Source: Anaerolineales bacterium (GTDB lineage: Bacteria > Chloroflexota > Anaerolineae > 4572-78 > J111). From it: DNA of 13,144 bases. Of the stretch, positions 1 to 6,191 are shown in pieces. The position numbers and the translations under genes were made by a program. Numbering within the stretch: position 1 is the stretch's first letter; each line of letters starts with the position of its first letter. The stretch is taken from positions 1-13,144 of the forward strand of contig JAAUSP010000173.1 of the NCBI GenBank assembly GCA_012032575.1. The letters are read 5' to 3'. The notes under the pieces are model-generated. The model was given only the letters and a program-made list of their open reading frames with translations. It made no database searches and was not told where the DNA came from.

Positions 1-92
1 AGCATTTAGGGTACAGCCACTGCTGAGTAGACTCAAGAGCAGAACCAAAAGCAAAGATAAATCTGGCTGACGCTGAACCAACGACCTTTCAT
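1..92 (-). pseudogene. 5' end of a lipoprotein gene, apparently frameshifted, cut by the window edge
   Basis: An ATG at 92-90 on the minus strand follows an excellent ribosome site (AGGAGG, 4 nt before the start). Read straight, the frame opens MKGRWFSVSQ and stops after 19 codons. One frame over, starting near position 73, it reads LSLLLVLLLSLLSSGC and then TLNA. That is a textbook lipoprotein signal peptide with a lipobox Cys. A single missing base near 70-76 would join the start and the signal peptide. I therefore infer a secreted, lipid-anchored protein of unknown function whose body lies left of the window. It follows the hybrid kinase by 126 bp on the same strand and may be the last gene of that operon. 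The family cannot be told from so short a piece. Confidence 0.5.
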
Positions 93-139
93 CTTGCCTC
101 CTGCCGCTAAATTTTTTTTGCCGGGTTTTCTTGGAGATT

Positions 140-163
140 AGAGATTAGAGAGTCTCAATCTCT
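140..163. repeat. Small inverted repeat between the kinase and lipoprotein genes
   Basis: AGAGATT and GAGA pair with TCTC and AATCTCT around a single central G, with one bulged A, giving an 11-bp stem. A GAGATTA heptamer is also tandemly doubled just here (134-147). There is no clear U-run on either side, so it is a weak terminator candidate; an operator or mRNA-stability hairpin is equally possible. Confidence 0.35.
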
Positions 164-218
164 TGACGCGCGCATGAGTATAGCATGGCCTGCGCCTGGA
201 ATCAATAGTTTGACCCAT

Positions 219-1955
219 TTACATCAGCCACTTTTCCAACTGTCGCACCAGGACTTTGGGATTGATGGGTTCGGCCAGGTTGCGCTCGACCCCCAGGATA
301 ATCAGAGGAATAGCCGTGGTTTCCGGGTCATTCTTTAGCGTGGTCAGCAGGTCAAACCCGTTATTTTTCACCGGGGTCGCTGCCTCAAGCAGGATCAGGT
401 GGGGCCGGACCTGGCGGACCTGCTGTAGGGCGTGGTGCCCATCTTCGGCCTGGCGTACCTGGTAGCCGCCTTCGCCGAGATGATGGCCGATAAACTGGCG
501 CAGCCGGGCGTCATCGCTGACCACCAAAATAGTTTTGGATGCCGGCACCGGCCCGGTGAAGGGGACTGCCGGGGCAGAGCGAGTCTTGGGTGCAGAGCCA
601 TTCAGCGGTGTGATCGGCAGAGGCAGCGCTGGTTTGGATGGGCCGCCCATCTGGAGTTCAGGCTCGACGGCCTTGCCAGGAGGGTCAAAGTTCCCGGTCA
701 GGGGCAGAGAAATAGAGAATTTGCTGCCCCGGCCCAATTCGCTTTCCACCCAGATGCGCCCACCGTGATGTTCGATAATCTCTTTGCAGATGGTCAAACC
801 CAGACCGGTGCCGCGAGGCCGGTTGGTCAGGGTGTCGCCGATTTGTTTGAATTTTTCAAAGACCTGGAGTTGATCGGCCTCGGCCAGACCCACGCCGGTA
901 TCAATCACACTGATAATAAGTTCCGGGGCAACTACTCTGGCCCGGCAGATGACCTGGCCTTCGTCGGTAAATTTAACCGCGTTGGAAATCAGGTTGAGCA
1001 GCACCTGCACCAGCCGGTCGCGGTCGCCCACCACCAGCGGCAGATGCGGCTCGATCTCCTGCACCAGTTCAAGCGGTTTTTCGGCAAACAGCGCCGATGA
1101 CGTCGCCAGGGCCTGCTCCAGCAGGGCCGTAGGATTGAGCGGCTGCATCTTCCAGTCAATTTTGCCCGCTTCCAGCTTGGCTACATCCAGCACATCGTTA
1201 ATCAGGGTGGTCAAGCGTTCGCCTTCCATGGTAATGATACTAATATTCTCACGAACCTGGTTGAGCGCCCGGCGCGTTTCGTTATCCTCAACCACAATTT
1301 GGGGCAAAATAACGTTATCAAGCCGTTTGCGGATGATCTTGGCAAAGCCCAGCACCGAGGTGAGGGGCGTGCGCAGCTCGTGCGACACGGTGGACAGGAA
1401 GTCGGTTTTTAGCTGGTCAAGTTCTTTTAGCCGTTCATTGGCCTCCCACAACTCCCGGTTGGCCGCTTCGACCGTCTCTTTTTGCTGGCGGATAATCCGG
1501 CCGGCCACGCTGAGCAGTTGCGATTGGGCCAGCAGCAACACATAAAAATCGAGCACGCGAAAGTCACCCGGGGCAAACTGGATCACAATCGGTTCGTAGA
1601 CCGTTTCGACCGGCCGTTCCAAAGCAATTTGAGCGGCCTCACCCACCAGTCGGGTAGAGGAGAAGGTCAGCGGTTCGGTTTTGATAGAGTCGAACAGGAT
1701 GAAGACGGGGCGGCCCATGTACACTTCTGGACCATAGGGCCGGATGATTCGCTCCAGGTAATTGCGCCGGGAGATAACCCCGATAAGCTGTTCCTCGGTA
1801 GCAACGATCATACCGGGCAGGTCGGGCCGGGCTTCAAAAGCTAAGGCTACGGCACTGCCCATATCCGTCGGGTTAACCTGACATTCGGCATAAACCGGCA
1901 GGTCGGCCAGAGTCGAAGCGGGGGTCAACTGGGCCAGGCTTTGATGGAGAGTCAT
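219..1955 (-). CDS. Hybrid sensor histidine kinase with degenerate C-terminal receiver
   Basis: A 578-residue soluble histidine kinase with no membrane segment. Residues about 1-150 resemble the CBS-like input region of some bacterial sensors (IGVISRRNYLERIIRPYG), followed by a coiled coil to about 182. The HisKA domain carries the phospho-accepting His192 in SHELRTPL. The ATPase domain shows the N box (Asn325), G1 box (DTG, 352-354) and G2 box (GTGLGL, 382-387), so the kinase core looks active. A Pro-rich linker (about 420-472) leads to a receiver domain at 474-578. That receiver keeps the acidic pair D481/D482 but has Glu524 where the phosphorylated Asp should be. It also lacks the conserved Thr (Gly555 at the expected place) and the Lys (Glu562). 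It may be a constitutive or docking module. The gene starts 23 nt after the upstream kinase, with only a weak AAGAG ribosome site, so it is probably cotranscribed with 1979-4521. Confidence 0.88.
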   Translation of the reverse strand: MTLHQSLAQLTPASTLADLPVYAECQVNPTDMGSAVALAFEARPDLPGMIVATEEQLIGVISRRNYLERIIRPYGPEVYMGRPVFILFDSIKTEPLTFSSTRLVGEAAQIALERPVETVYEPIVIQFAPGDFRVLDFYVLLLAQSQLLSVAGRIIRQQKETVEAANRELWEANERLKELDQLKTDFLSTVSHELRTPLTSVLGFAKIIRKRLDNVILPQIVVEDNETRRALNQVRENISIITMEGERLTTLINDVLDVAKLEAGKIDWKMQPLNPTALLEQALATSSALFAEKPLELVQEIEPHLPLVVGDRDRLVQVLLNLISNAVKFTDEGQVICRARVVAPELIISVIDTGVGLAEADQLQVFEKFKQIGDTLTNRPRGTGLGLTICKEIIEHHGGRIWVESELGRGSKFSISLPLTGNFDPPGKAVEPELQMGGPSKPALPLPITPLNGSAPKTRSAPAVPFTGPVPASKTILVVSDDARLRQFIGHHLGEGGYQVRQAEDGHHALQQVRQVRPHLILLEAATPVKNNGFDLLTTLKNDPETTAIPLIILGVERNLAEPINPKVLVRQLEKWLM

Positions 1956-1978
1956 AAGCTCTTGGGAGACCTTAAACG

Positions 1979-3877
1979 TTATACCATAGCCACCGAGGTT
2001 GGCAGCGCCACCGCAGCCTTGGCGGCCGGACGTGTCAGGGGTAAAACCACATGGAACTGGCTGCCGGGGTAGCTCTGCTCGTCATAGCCCTGACTTTCAA
2101 CCCAGACCCGGCCATTGTGGGCCTCGACAATGCCCCGGACAATAGCCAGCCCCAGACCCGGCCCCGCACCCTTGAATTTGGTTTTGCCGGTCGAGTGCAA
2201 GGCCAGTTCTCCGGTCTGGTAGAATTTGGCAAAAATCAGCTCGTGAAACTGCGGGTCAATCCCAATGCCGGTATCGGCAATGATAATCTCCAGGCTGTCC
2301 GGCTCCCCTGTAAGGCAGCGGCCAGAGATGGTAATCTGGCCGCTGTCGGGGGTGTATTTGATGGCGTTGGTCAGCAGGTGATAAAATACTTTACGCAGAG
2401 CATCCTGGTCGGCCTCCAGAGGTGGCAGGGCGGTCAGGTCTTCAATTACCACTTTTAATTTACGCTCAGCCAGGGTTGGACTGAGTCGGGCCACCAGCAG
2501 TTCAAGCAGGCCGGTCATAGACAGGGGTTCCGGGTAAAGCCGCAGGGCGCGGCTGTCAATCTTGGCCACGTCGAGCATGCTGTCCACAATTTCGTGCAGG
2601 CGTAGGGTTCCCTGGTAAATCTGTCCAATCTGCTCATAATGCGCGTCATTGGCCTGGATGGCCGGGTCTTTGAGCAGCATCTGGCTGTATCCCTTGAGCA
2701 CCGTGACCGGGGTGCGGAGTTCGTGCGAAGCAATGTTGATAAAGTCGGTTTTGGTCCGGTCCAGCCGATCCAGTTTGTCGTAAGCTTCTTGCAGAGCTAT
2801 GGTTCGCTCGCGGACCATTTCTTCCAGCTCGTGCGAAAAACGGGTAATTTTGTCGTACAGGCGGGCGTTTTGCAAGGCAATGGCGGCCTGGCCGGCAAAC
2901 GTGGCGGCCAGGGTCAGTTCATCTTCGCCAAAAGGGCTGGGGGTTACCCGCACCAGCGACAGCATCCCGATGACCTGGGTCAGCCGGACCAGCGGCAGGC
3001 CCAGCCAGGATCGGGCCAGAGGTAAGTTTTCAAAATTTTGCCAACCAGGCCACTCAACTACATCGGCAATGGCCAGCGGCTGCTGCTGCTGAAAAACCTG
3101 GTTAAATAGCGCATCTTCGCGCACCGCGATGCGTAACTGGCCTATTTCCACCTGGTCTGGAAAGCCGCGTGCGGCGGCCACTTCCAGATTGCCCTGATGT
3201 TCCAAAAAGATAGCAGCCCGGTCGTAAGGCACAATCCGGGCCAGGTGTTCAAGGATCAGGTTGAGCACTTCGTCCAGGTCAAGCGTCATGGACAGCGCCT
3301 GGCCGACCTGATACAGGGTTTCCAACTGTAAGGCCCGCTGGTGGAGTTGTTTGGTGCGCTGTTTTACTTTTTCTTCAAGGGTTTTGTAGAGGATGGCTCG
3401 CTCGATGGCCGGCCCGGCCTGCGAGGCCAGGGCCGTGAACAGCTTGAGGTCAGCGGCGGTATATTCTACCGGAACCTCGCTGCTCATCACTACCGCGCCG
3501 ATGGTTCCCTCTTTGGTTTTGAGCGGGGCGCAGATAAGGGAGCTGACCGGGTGGCGCGGCGGGATAAAACGGGGATCGCTGCTGACGTGGTTGACAATTT
3601 CGGCCTGACCGCTGGTAAAAATGCTGCCGACAATCCCCTCGCCGGGCTTGAGGGTTGTGTTGCGGTCGTAGCCCTCGCCAAAGGTGGCGATGGTTTCCAG
3701 CAGGCCGGTGGTCTGGTTCAGCAGGATCAACGCGCCCCGATTGGCGGTAATCAGCTTGCTGGCCTGATCAATCACCAGCCCGGCGACCTCCAGCACATCC
3801 AGATCAGCTTCCAGTTTGGCCGAAACGTTGTAGAGCAGGTTTAGCTCGCGGTACTTGTCCAACACCTCGCGGGCCAA
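1979..3877 (-). CDS. GAF-GAF sensor histidine kinase, main part of a frameshift-split gene
   Basis: Residues counted from the TTG at 3877 show GAF1 (about 15-160), GAF2 (about 185-340), a coiled coil, a HisKA domain with His385 in SHELRTPV, and a HATPase_c domain with Asn504, DTG 535-537 and a GLGL G2 box near 574. All catalytic boxes are present and no transmembrane helix is seen, so this is a cytoplasmic sensor of a small ligand, redox or nucleotide signal. The TTG is probably not the real start: it has no good ribosome site, and the upstream frame (3841-4134) continues smoothly into this one if one A is added to the A6 run at 3882-3887. The restored protein would be about 718 residues. It lies between the CheY-like regulator and the hybrid kinase on the same strand. 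Confidence 0.85.
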   Translation of the reverse strand: MAREVLDKYRELNLLYNVSAKLEADLDVLEVAGLVIDQASKLITANRGALILLNQTTGLLETIATFGEGYDRNTTLKPGEGIVGSIFTSGQAEIVNHVSSDPRFIPPRHPVSSLICAPLKTKEGTIGAVVMSSEVPVEYTAADLKLFTALASQAGPAIERAILYKTLEEKVKQRTKQLHQRALQLETLYQVGQALSMTLDLDEVLNLILEHLARIVPYDRAAIFLEHQGNLEVAAARGFPDQVEIGQLRIAVREDALFNQVFQQQQPLAIADVVEWPGWQNFENLPLARSWLGLPLVRLTQVIGMLSLVRVTPSPFGEDELTLAATFAGQAAIALQNARLYDKITRFSHELEEMVRERTIALQEAYDKLDRLDRTKTDFINIASHELRTPVTVLKGYSQMLLKDPAIQANDAHYEQIGQIYQGTLRLHEIVDSMLDVAKIDSRALRLYPEPLSMTGLLELLVARLSPTLAERKLKVVIEDLTALPPLEADQDALRKVFYHLLTNAIKYTPDSGQITISGRCLTGEPDSLEIIIADTGIGIDPQFHELIFAKFYQTGELALHSTGKTKFKGAGPGLGLAIVRGIVEAHNGRVWVESQGYDEQSYPGSQFHVVLPLTRPAAKAAVALPTSVAMV

Positions 3878-4134
3878 CGTCTTTTTTCAGCCTCTTTGCC
3901 GGCCAGATGAGTGAGCAGCGAAACTATGGCCAGGGCCGGCGGCCCGCCGGTGACCCAACCCAGCAGTTCCCCATCCATCTCAACCGGGTAGCGGCCTGGC
4001 GGCTGAGACATGTCCTGACCCAGCAGATGCCGGCCATTGACGCTTTGAATGCCAATCGGCGCACCGATGGCCTTAAGCATGGTGTTGACCAGCACCGCCA
4101 CTTCGTCTTTGGCGATTAATTTTTTAAGTTTCAC
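3841..4134 (-). pseudogene. N-terminal fragment of the GAF histidine kinase
   Basis: This GTG-started frame gives 84 sensible residues, ending LTHLAGKEAEK, and then 13 residues of Trp/Arg/Cys-rich read-through before a stop. In the -1 frame the chain continues KTLAREVLDKYRELNLLYN into the first GAF domain. The block looks like the short N-terminal domain that precedes GAF domains in other filamentous-bacterial sensors (pattern GAPIGIQSVNGRHLLG, then ELLGWVTGGP). Its GTG lies 9 nt after the TAG of the response regulator and in the same frame, with GGATAAG serving as a ribosome site that abuts the stop codon. The break is at the A6 run (3882-3887). The phase does not fit a classical X-XXY-YYZ slippery heptamer, so an indel is more likely than programmed frameshifting. 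Confidence 0.75.
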
Positions 4135-4143
4135 ACGCTTATC

Positions 4144-4521
4144 CTACAAACCGAGTATCTGTGATGTCGTTTCCAGCAACTCGTCCGGGTCGAAAGGTTT
4201 GGTCAGGTAAGAGTCAGCCCCTACCTCTAAACCGCGCTTTTTATCAAATTCCTGGCCCTTGGCCGTGAGCATAATAATGTAAATATGGCGCAGGTTCCAC
4301 TGGTGCTTGACAATCTGGCACACGTCGAAGCCGTTCAGCTTGGGCATCATAATATCCAGATAAATCAACTCCGGCTGCTGGCTTTTGATCAGTTCCAGCG
4401 CTTCTTCGCCGTCATTGGCCATGAGCAACTCCACCCCCTGGTCTTCCAAATCTTCCAGAGTTTGCTCCAGCAGCAATCGGATATGAGCCTCGTCGTCAAC
4501 AATCAATACTTTTTTGGGCAT
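4144..4521 (-). CDS. CheY-like single-domain response regulator
   Basis: A 125-residue receiver with no output domain. All key residues are present: acidic pair Asp9/Asp10, phospho-accepting Asp56 in LIYLDIMMP, Thr86 in IMLTA, and Lys108 in LTKPF. It therefore should accept phosphate from a histidine kinase, most simply the kinase encoded directly downstream, and act through protein contact or by passing phosphate on. It is the first gene of the minus-strand signalling operon, 9 nt before the next start. The start ATG has only a weak ribosome site (GGATAA, about 9 nt upstream). It contrasts with the degenerate receiver fused to the hybrid kinase at 219-1955. Confidence 0.9.
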   Translation of the reverse strand: MPKKVLIVDDEAHIRLLLEQTLEDLEDQGVELLMANDGEEALELIKSQQPELIYLDIMMPKLNGFDVCQIVKHQWNLRHIYIIMLTAKGQEFDKKRGLEVGADSYLTKPFDPDELLETTSQILGL

Positions 4522-4560
4522 ACTTTGTTATCCGTCGGGAGAGGGTCATAAAGATAGAAA

Positions 4561-4583
4561 ATCCACCTCAAGGTGAGATGGAT
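4561..4583 (-). promoter_or_regulatory. Leader hairpin upstream of the signalling operon
   Basis: ATCCACCTCA and TGAGATGGAT are 10-nt arms around AGG. Read as minus-strand RNA, all ten positions pair if one G-U is allowed. It is followed on that strand by UUUCUAUCUUU, about 40 nt before the response-regulator ATG. That arrangement could be a weak intrinsic terminator or attenuator, or an operator. No regulator-binding consensus is recognised. Confidence 0.4.
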
Positions 4584-4842
4584 CACTGGCGCTACATTGG
4601 CGTGTCCATTCGGCCACCGCTATTGTGCCTGTAAGGTTCTATCCTTACTATCTTAATTTTACTCACGAACACCTTATCTGCGTTAAATAAGCTTTAAGGG
4701 ATTGTAAAAGTTTGGTTAAATTTTTTTAACTTGTGTCCAGCTTTGCCAGAGTCAAAAATCTGTCATCTATTTGATAGCAAAATCAAAAGATTCGGCCAGG
4801 CTGCTTTGTTACAATAAGCACAACCCGGATGAAAGGAGATTA
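4584..4842. promoter_or_regulatory. Divergent AT-rich control region
   Basis: This gene-free stretch separates the minus-strand signalling operon from the plus-strand membrane protein and must hold both promoters. TACAAT at 4810-4815 is a possible -10 for the plus gene, and the complement of ATTGTA at 4701-4706 is one for the minus operon. Neither has a convincing -35. A 6-bp inverted repeat GTTAAA/TTTAAC flanks four T residues at 4715-4730. AAAGGAGA at 4832-4839 is the ribosome site of the plus gene. I cannot assign a regulator. Confidence 0.35.
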
Positions 4843-5274
4843 ATGATGAACATTGAAGCATTTTTTGTCCTGGCCCTGGGGCTTCTTATCGTTGGGCTGG
4901 TGTTGAGGCGAGGCAGCGATATAGATATTACGGTGAAACGCAGTAAAGCTCTGGAGGACCGGCTGAAAAATGAATTGGGGGCTAAAGGCGATGGGTTAGG
5001 GCAATTGGCGAATAACGTCAAAGACAGAATTCCGCCCCAGATGTTCACAGATTTGGATAGCATTGTAAAGATGCGAAATTCCGTCGTCCATAATAAATAC
5101 CGGGATACCCTGGCGGATCGCCGGGAATATGAACAGTTATGCGACCGGGTTGACGATCAGTTGAACCACCTGAAATCTGCCGACTCGGGTGTGTTTCAGC
5201 TTTTGGGCTGCCTGGTCTTTTTTTATCCTGGCAGTTATGGCTTACGTCAGCCTGGCGAATATAAATTAAAATGA
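4843..5274 (+). CDS. Small membrane protein with HEPN/DUF4145-like R-X4-H motif
   Basis: The ATG at 4843 is chosen because AAAGGAGA lies just upstream. A longer TTG-started reading from 4771 has no ribosome site and adds 24 residues in front of an obvious membrane helix. Residues about 5-22 are a hydrophobic helix. The middle is helical and charged, with KMRNSVVHNKY at 77-87: Arg78-Asn79 and His83 match the R-X4-H (RN...H) signature of HEPN domains and DUF4145-like proteins. Some HEPN proteins are RNases, others are only structural. The end of the frame looks wrong: after a T7 run (5218-5224) it becomes PGSYGLRQPGEYKLK. With one T removed it reads VFFILAVMAYVSLANIN, a second membrane helix ending at 5269. 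I infer a two-helix protein with a soluble middle domain and a probable 1-nt insertion. The function is unknown. Confidence 0.7.
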   Translation: MMNIEAFFVLALGLLIVGLVLRRGSDIDITVKRSKALEDRLKNELGAKGDGLGQLANNVKDRIPPQMFTDLDSIVKMRNSVVHNKYRDTLADRREYEQLCDRVDDQLNHLKSADSGVFQLLGCLVFFYPGSYGLRQPGEYKLK

Positions 5275-5288
5275 AAGACGCACCCTGA

Positions 5289-5330
5289 GCAGCCTTAAGC
5301 GAAGCGAAAGGCGTATCGAAGGCTGCGTTT
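5289..5330. terminator. Convergent hairpin, candidate two-way terminator
   Basis: GCAGCCTT (5289-5296) and AAGGCTGC (5319-5326) form a perfect 8-bp stem between the ends of two converging genes. It is followed on the plus strand by GTTTATT; on the minus strand a T-rich stretch begins about 10 nt after the stem. The loop (AAGCGAAGCG..TATCG) and flanking CCCTGAGC look like a dispersed intergenic repeat that may have been recruited as a terminator. Confidence 0.45.
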
Positions 5331-5331
5331 A

Positions 5332-5979
5332 TTAGGCCCCGACCAGCCGTTTGGCTAAAGCCACAGCGCTGATGGCATCTTCGCTGTAGCCGTCGGCCCC
5401 GATGGACTCGGCCCAGGCCGGGGTGACGGGTGCGCCGCCGATCATCACCTTCAGCCGGGAGTGGAGGTCCCGGGCTTCCAGTTCGCCGATCAGGGCCTTT
5501 TGTTTGACCATCGTCGTGGTCAGCAGGGCGCTGACGGCGATGATATCAGCCTCCACTTCGACGGCTTTCTGGATCAGTTTGGCGATGGGTACGTTGACCC
5601 CCAGATCGTGTACCTCAAAGCCGCTGGCCGCCAGCATGGTGGCGACCAGGGTTTTGCCGATGTCGTGGATGTCGCCCTCGACCGTGCCGATGACGATTTT
5701 GCCCAGTATTTGCCGGGTGACGCCGCGCCGGGCTATTTCCGGCTCCAAAATCGCCACCGCCGTTTTCATCGCTTCGGCGGCCTGGACCATATCCGGCAAA
5801 AACAGATTGCCGCAGCCAAATTGTTCGCCCACCTGGTCCAACCCGACGATAAAGCCGCGATTGATGGCTTCCAGCGGGTCAATCCCCTCGGCCAGAACCA
5901 GTTGGGCCAGCCGTTCGGCCTCTTCCACTTCCCCTTCGATCACACTCTGGGTCATAGCTTCAAACAGTTGTTGACTCAT
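5332..5979 (-). CDS. Corrinoid (B12-binding) methyltransferase protein, MttC/MtbC type
   Basis: A 215-residue cobalamin carrier, the usual size. The N-terminal helical cap domain (about 1-88) is followed by a Rossmann-like B12 domain with the full DxHxxG site: Asp103, His105 and Gly108 in GDIHDIGK, where the His is the lower cobalt ligand. Ser150 and the Leu in SALLTTTM and the GGAPV loop (181-185) complete the corrinoid-binding pattern. It would take a methyl group from the MttB-like enzyme encoded upstream and pass it to a second methyltransferase not present here. The start at 5979 is fixed by GAGGAG 5 nt upstream. The frame stays open to 6327, but that extension translates the intergenic repeats and is not real. 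Confidence 0.92.
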   Translation of the reverse strand: MSQQLFEAMTQSVIEGEVEEAERLAQLVLAEGIDPLEAINRGFIVGLDQVGEQFGCGNLFLPDMVQAAEAMKTAVAILEPEIARRGVTRQILGKIVIGTVEGDIHDIGKTLVATMLAASGFEVHDLGVNVPIAKLIQKAVEVEADIIAVSALLTTTMVKQKALIGELEARDLHSRLKVMIGGAPVTPAWAESIGADGYSEDAISAVALAKRLVGA

Positions 5980-5985
5980 CTCAAG

Positions 5986-6114
5986 CTCCTCGGAAATAGA
6001 CCCTCTCCCCCAATCCCTCCCCCTGCCAGGGAGAGGGGAGTCGCGCCAGCGACGGGGAGAGGGTTTTTCATCGCTGGTGACGTGTTCAGGTTGGTGAACA
6101 CTCTTCGGAAATAG
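5986..6114. repeat. Three-way-junction hairpin element flanked by 14-bp direct repeats
   Basis: CTCCTCGGAAATAG (5986-5999) and CTCTTCGGAAATAG (6101-6114) match at 13 of 14 positions and flank about 100 bp. Inside, CCCTCTCCCC (6001-6010) pairs perfectly with GGGGAGAGGG (6054-6063). Between these arms are two further hairpins, about 6015-6037 (10 of 11 pairs) and 6040-6053 (GTCGC/GCGAC around GCCA). A separate 7-bp stem, GTGTTCA/TGAACAC, sits at 6082-6101. It looks like a small non-coding mobile repeat with its target duplication, inserted just ahead of the corrinoid gene; the left direct repeat contains that gene's ribosome site. Confidence 0.6.
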
Positions 6115-6137
6115 TAGCGGGTAGACCAAAACGTGAT

Positions 6138-6187
6138 GCGTGTTGCGTGTTGCGTAGAAAAAACGGAAGACGCAAGACGCAACACGC
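6138..6187. repeat. 18-bp inverted repeat just after the mttB stop
   Basis: Arms 6138-6155 and 6170-6187 pair at 17 of 18 positions around a 14-nt loop containing six A residues. Each arm is itself built from the repeated word TTGCGT. The element begins 4 nt beyond the TAG of the methyltransferase. As minus-strand RNA it would form a strong hairpin between mttB and mttC, which could slow polymerase or protect the 3' end of the mttB message. No U-run follows, so a plain terminator is less likely. Confidence 0.6.
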
Positions 6188-6191
6188 TCGA

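Noticed and set aside
432..1100. Plus-strand reading frame of 222 codons opposite the hybrid kinase
   Set aside because: It is antisense to clear kinase motifs and has no ribosome site or recognisable domain.
3882..3888. Classical dnaX-type slippery heptamer
   Set aside because: The A6-G run has the right bases, but the reading phase (GAA AAA AGA) does not place AAA AAG in frame.
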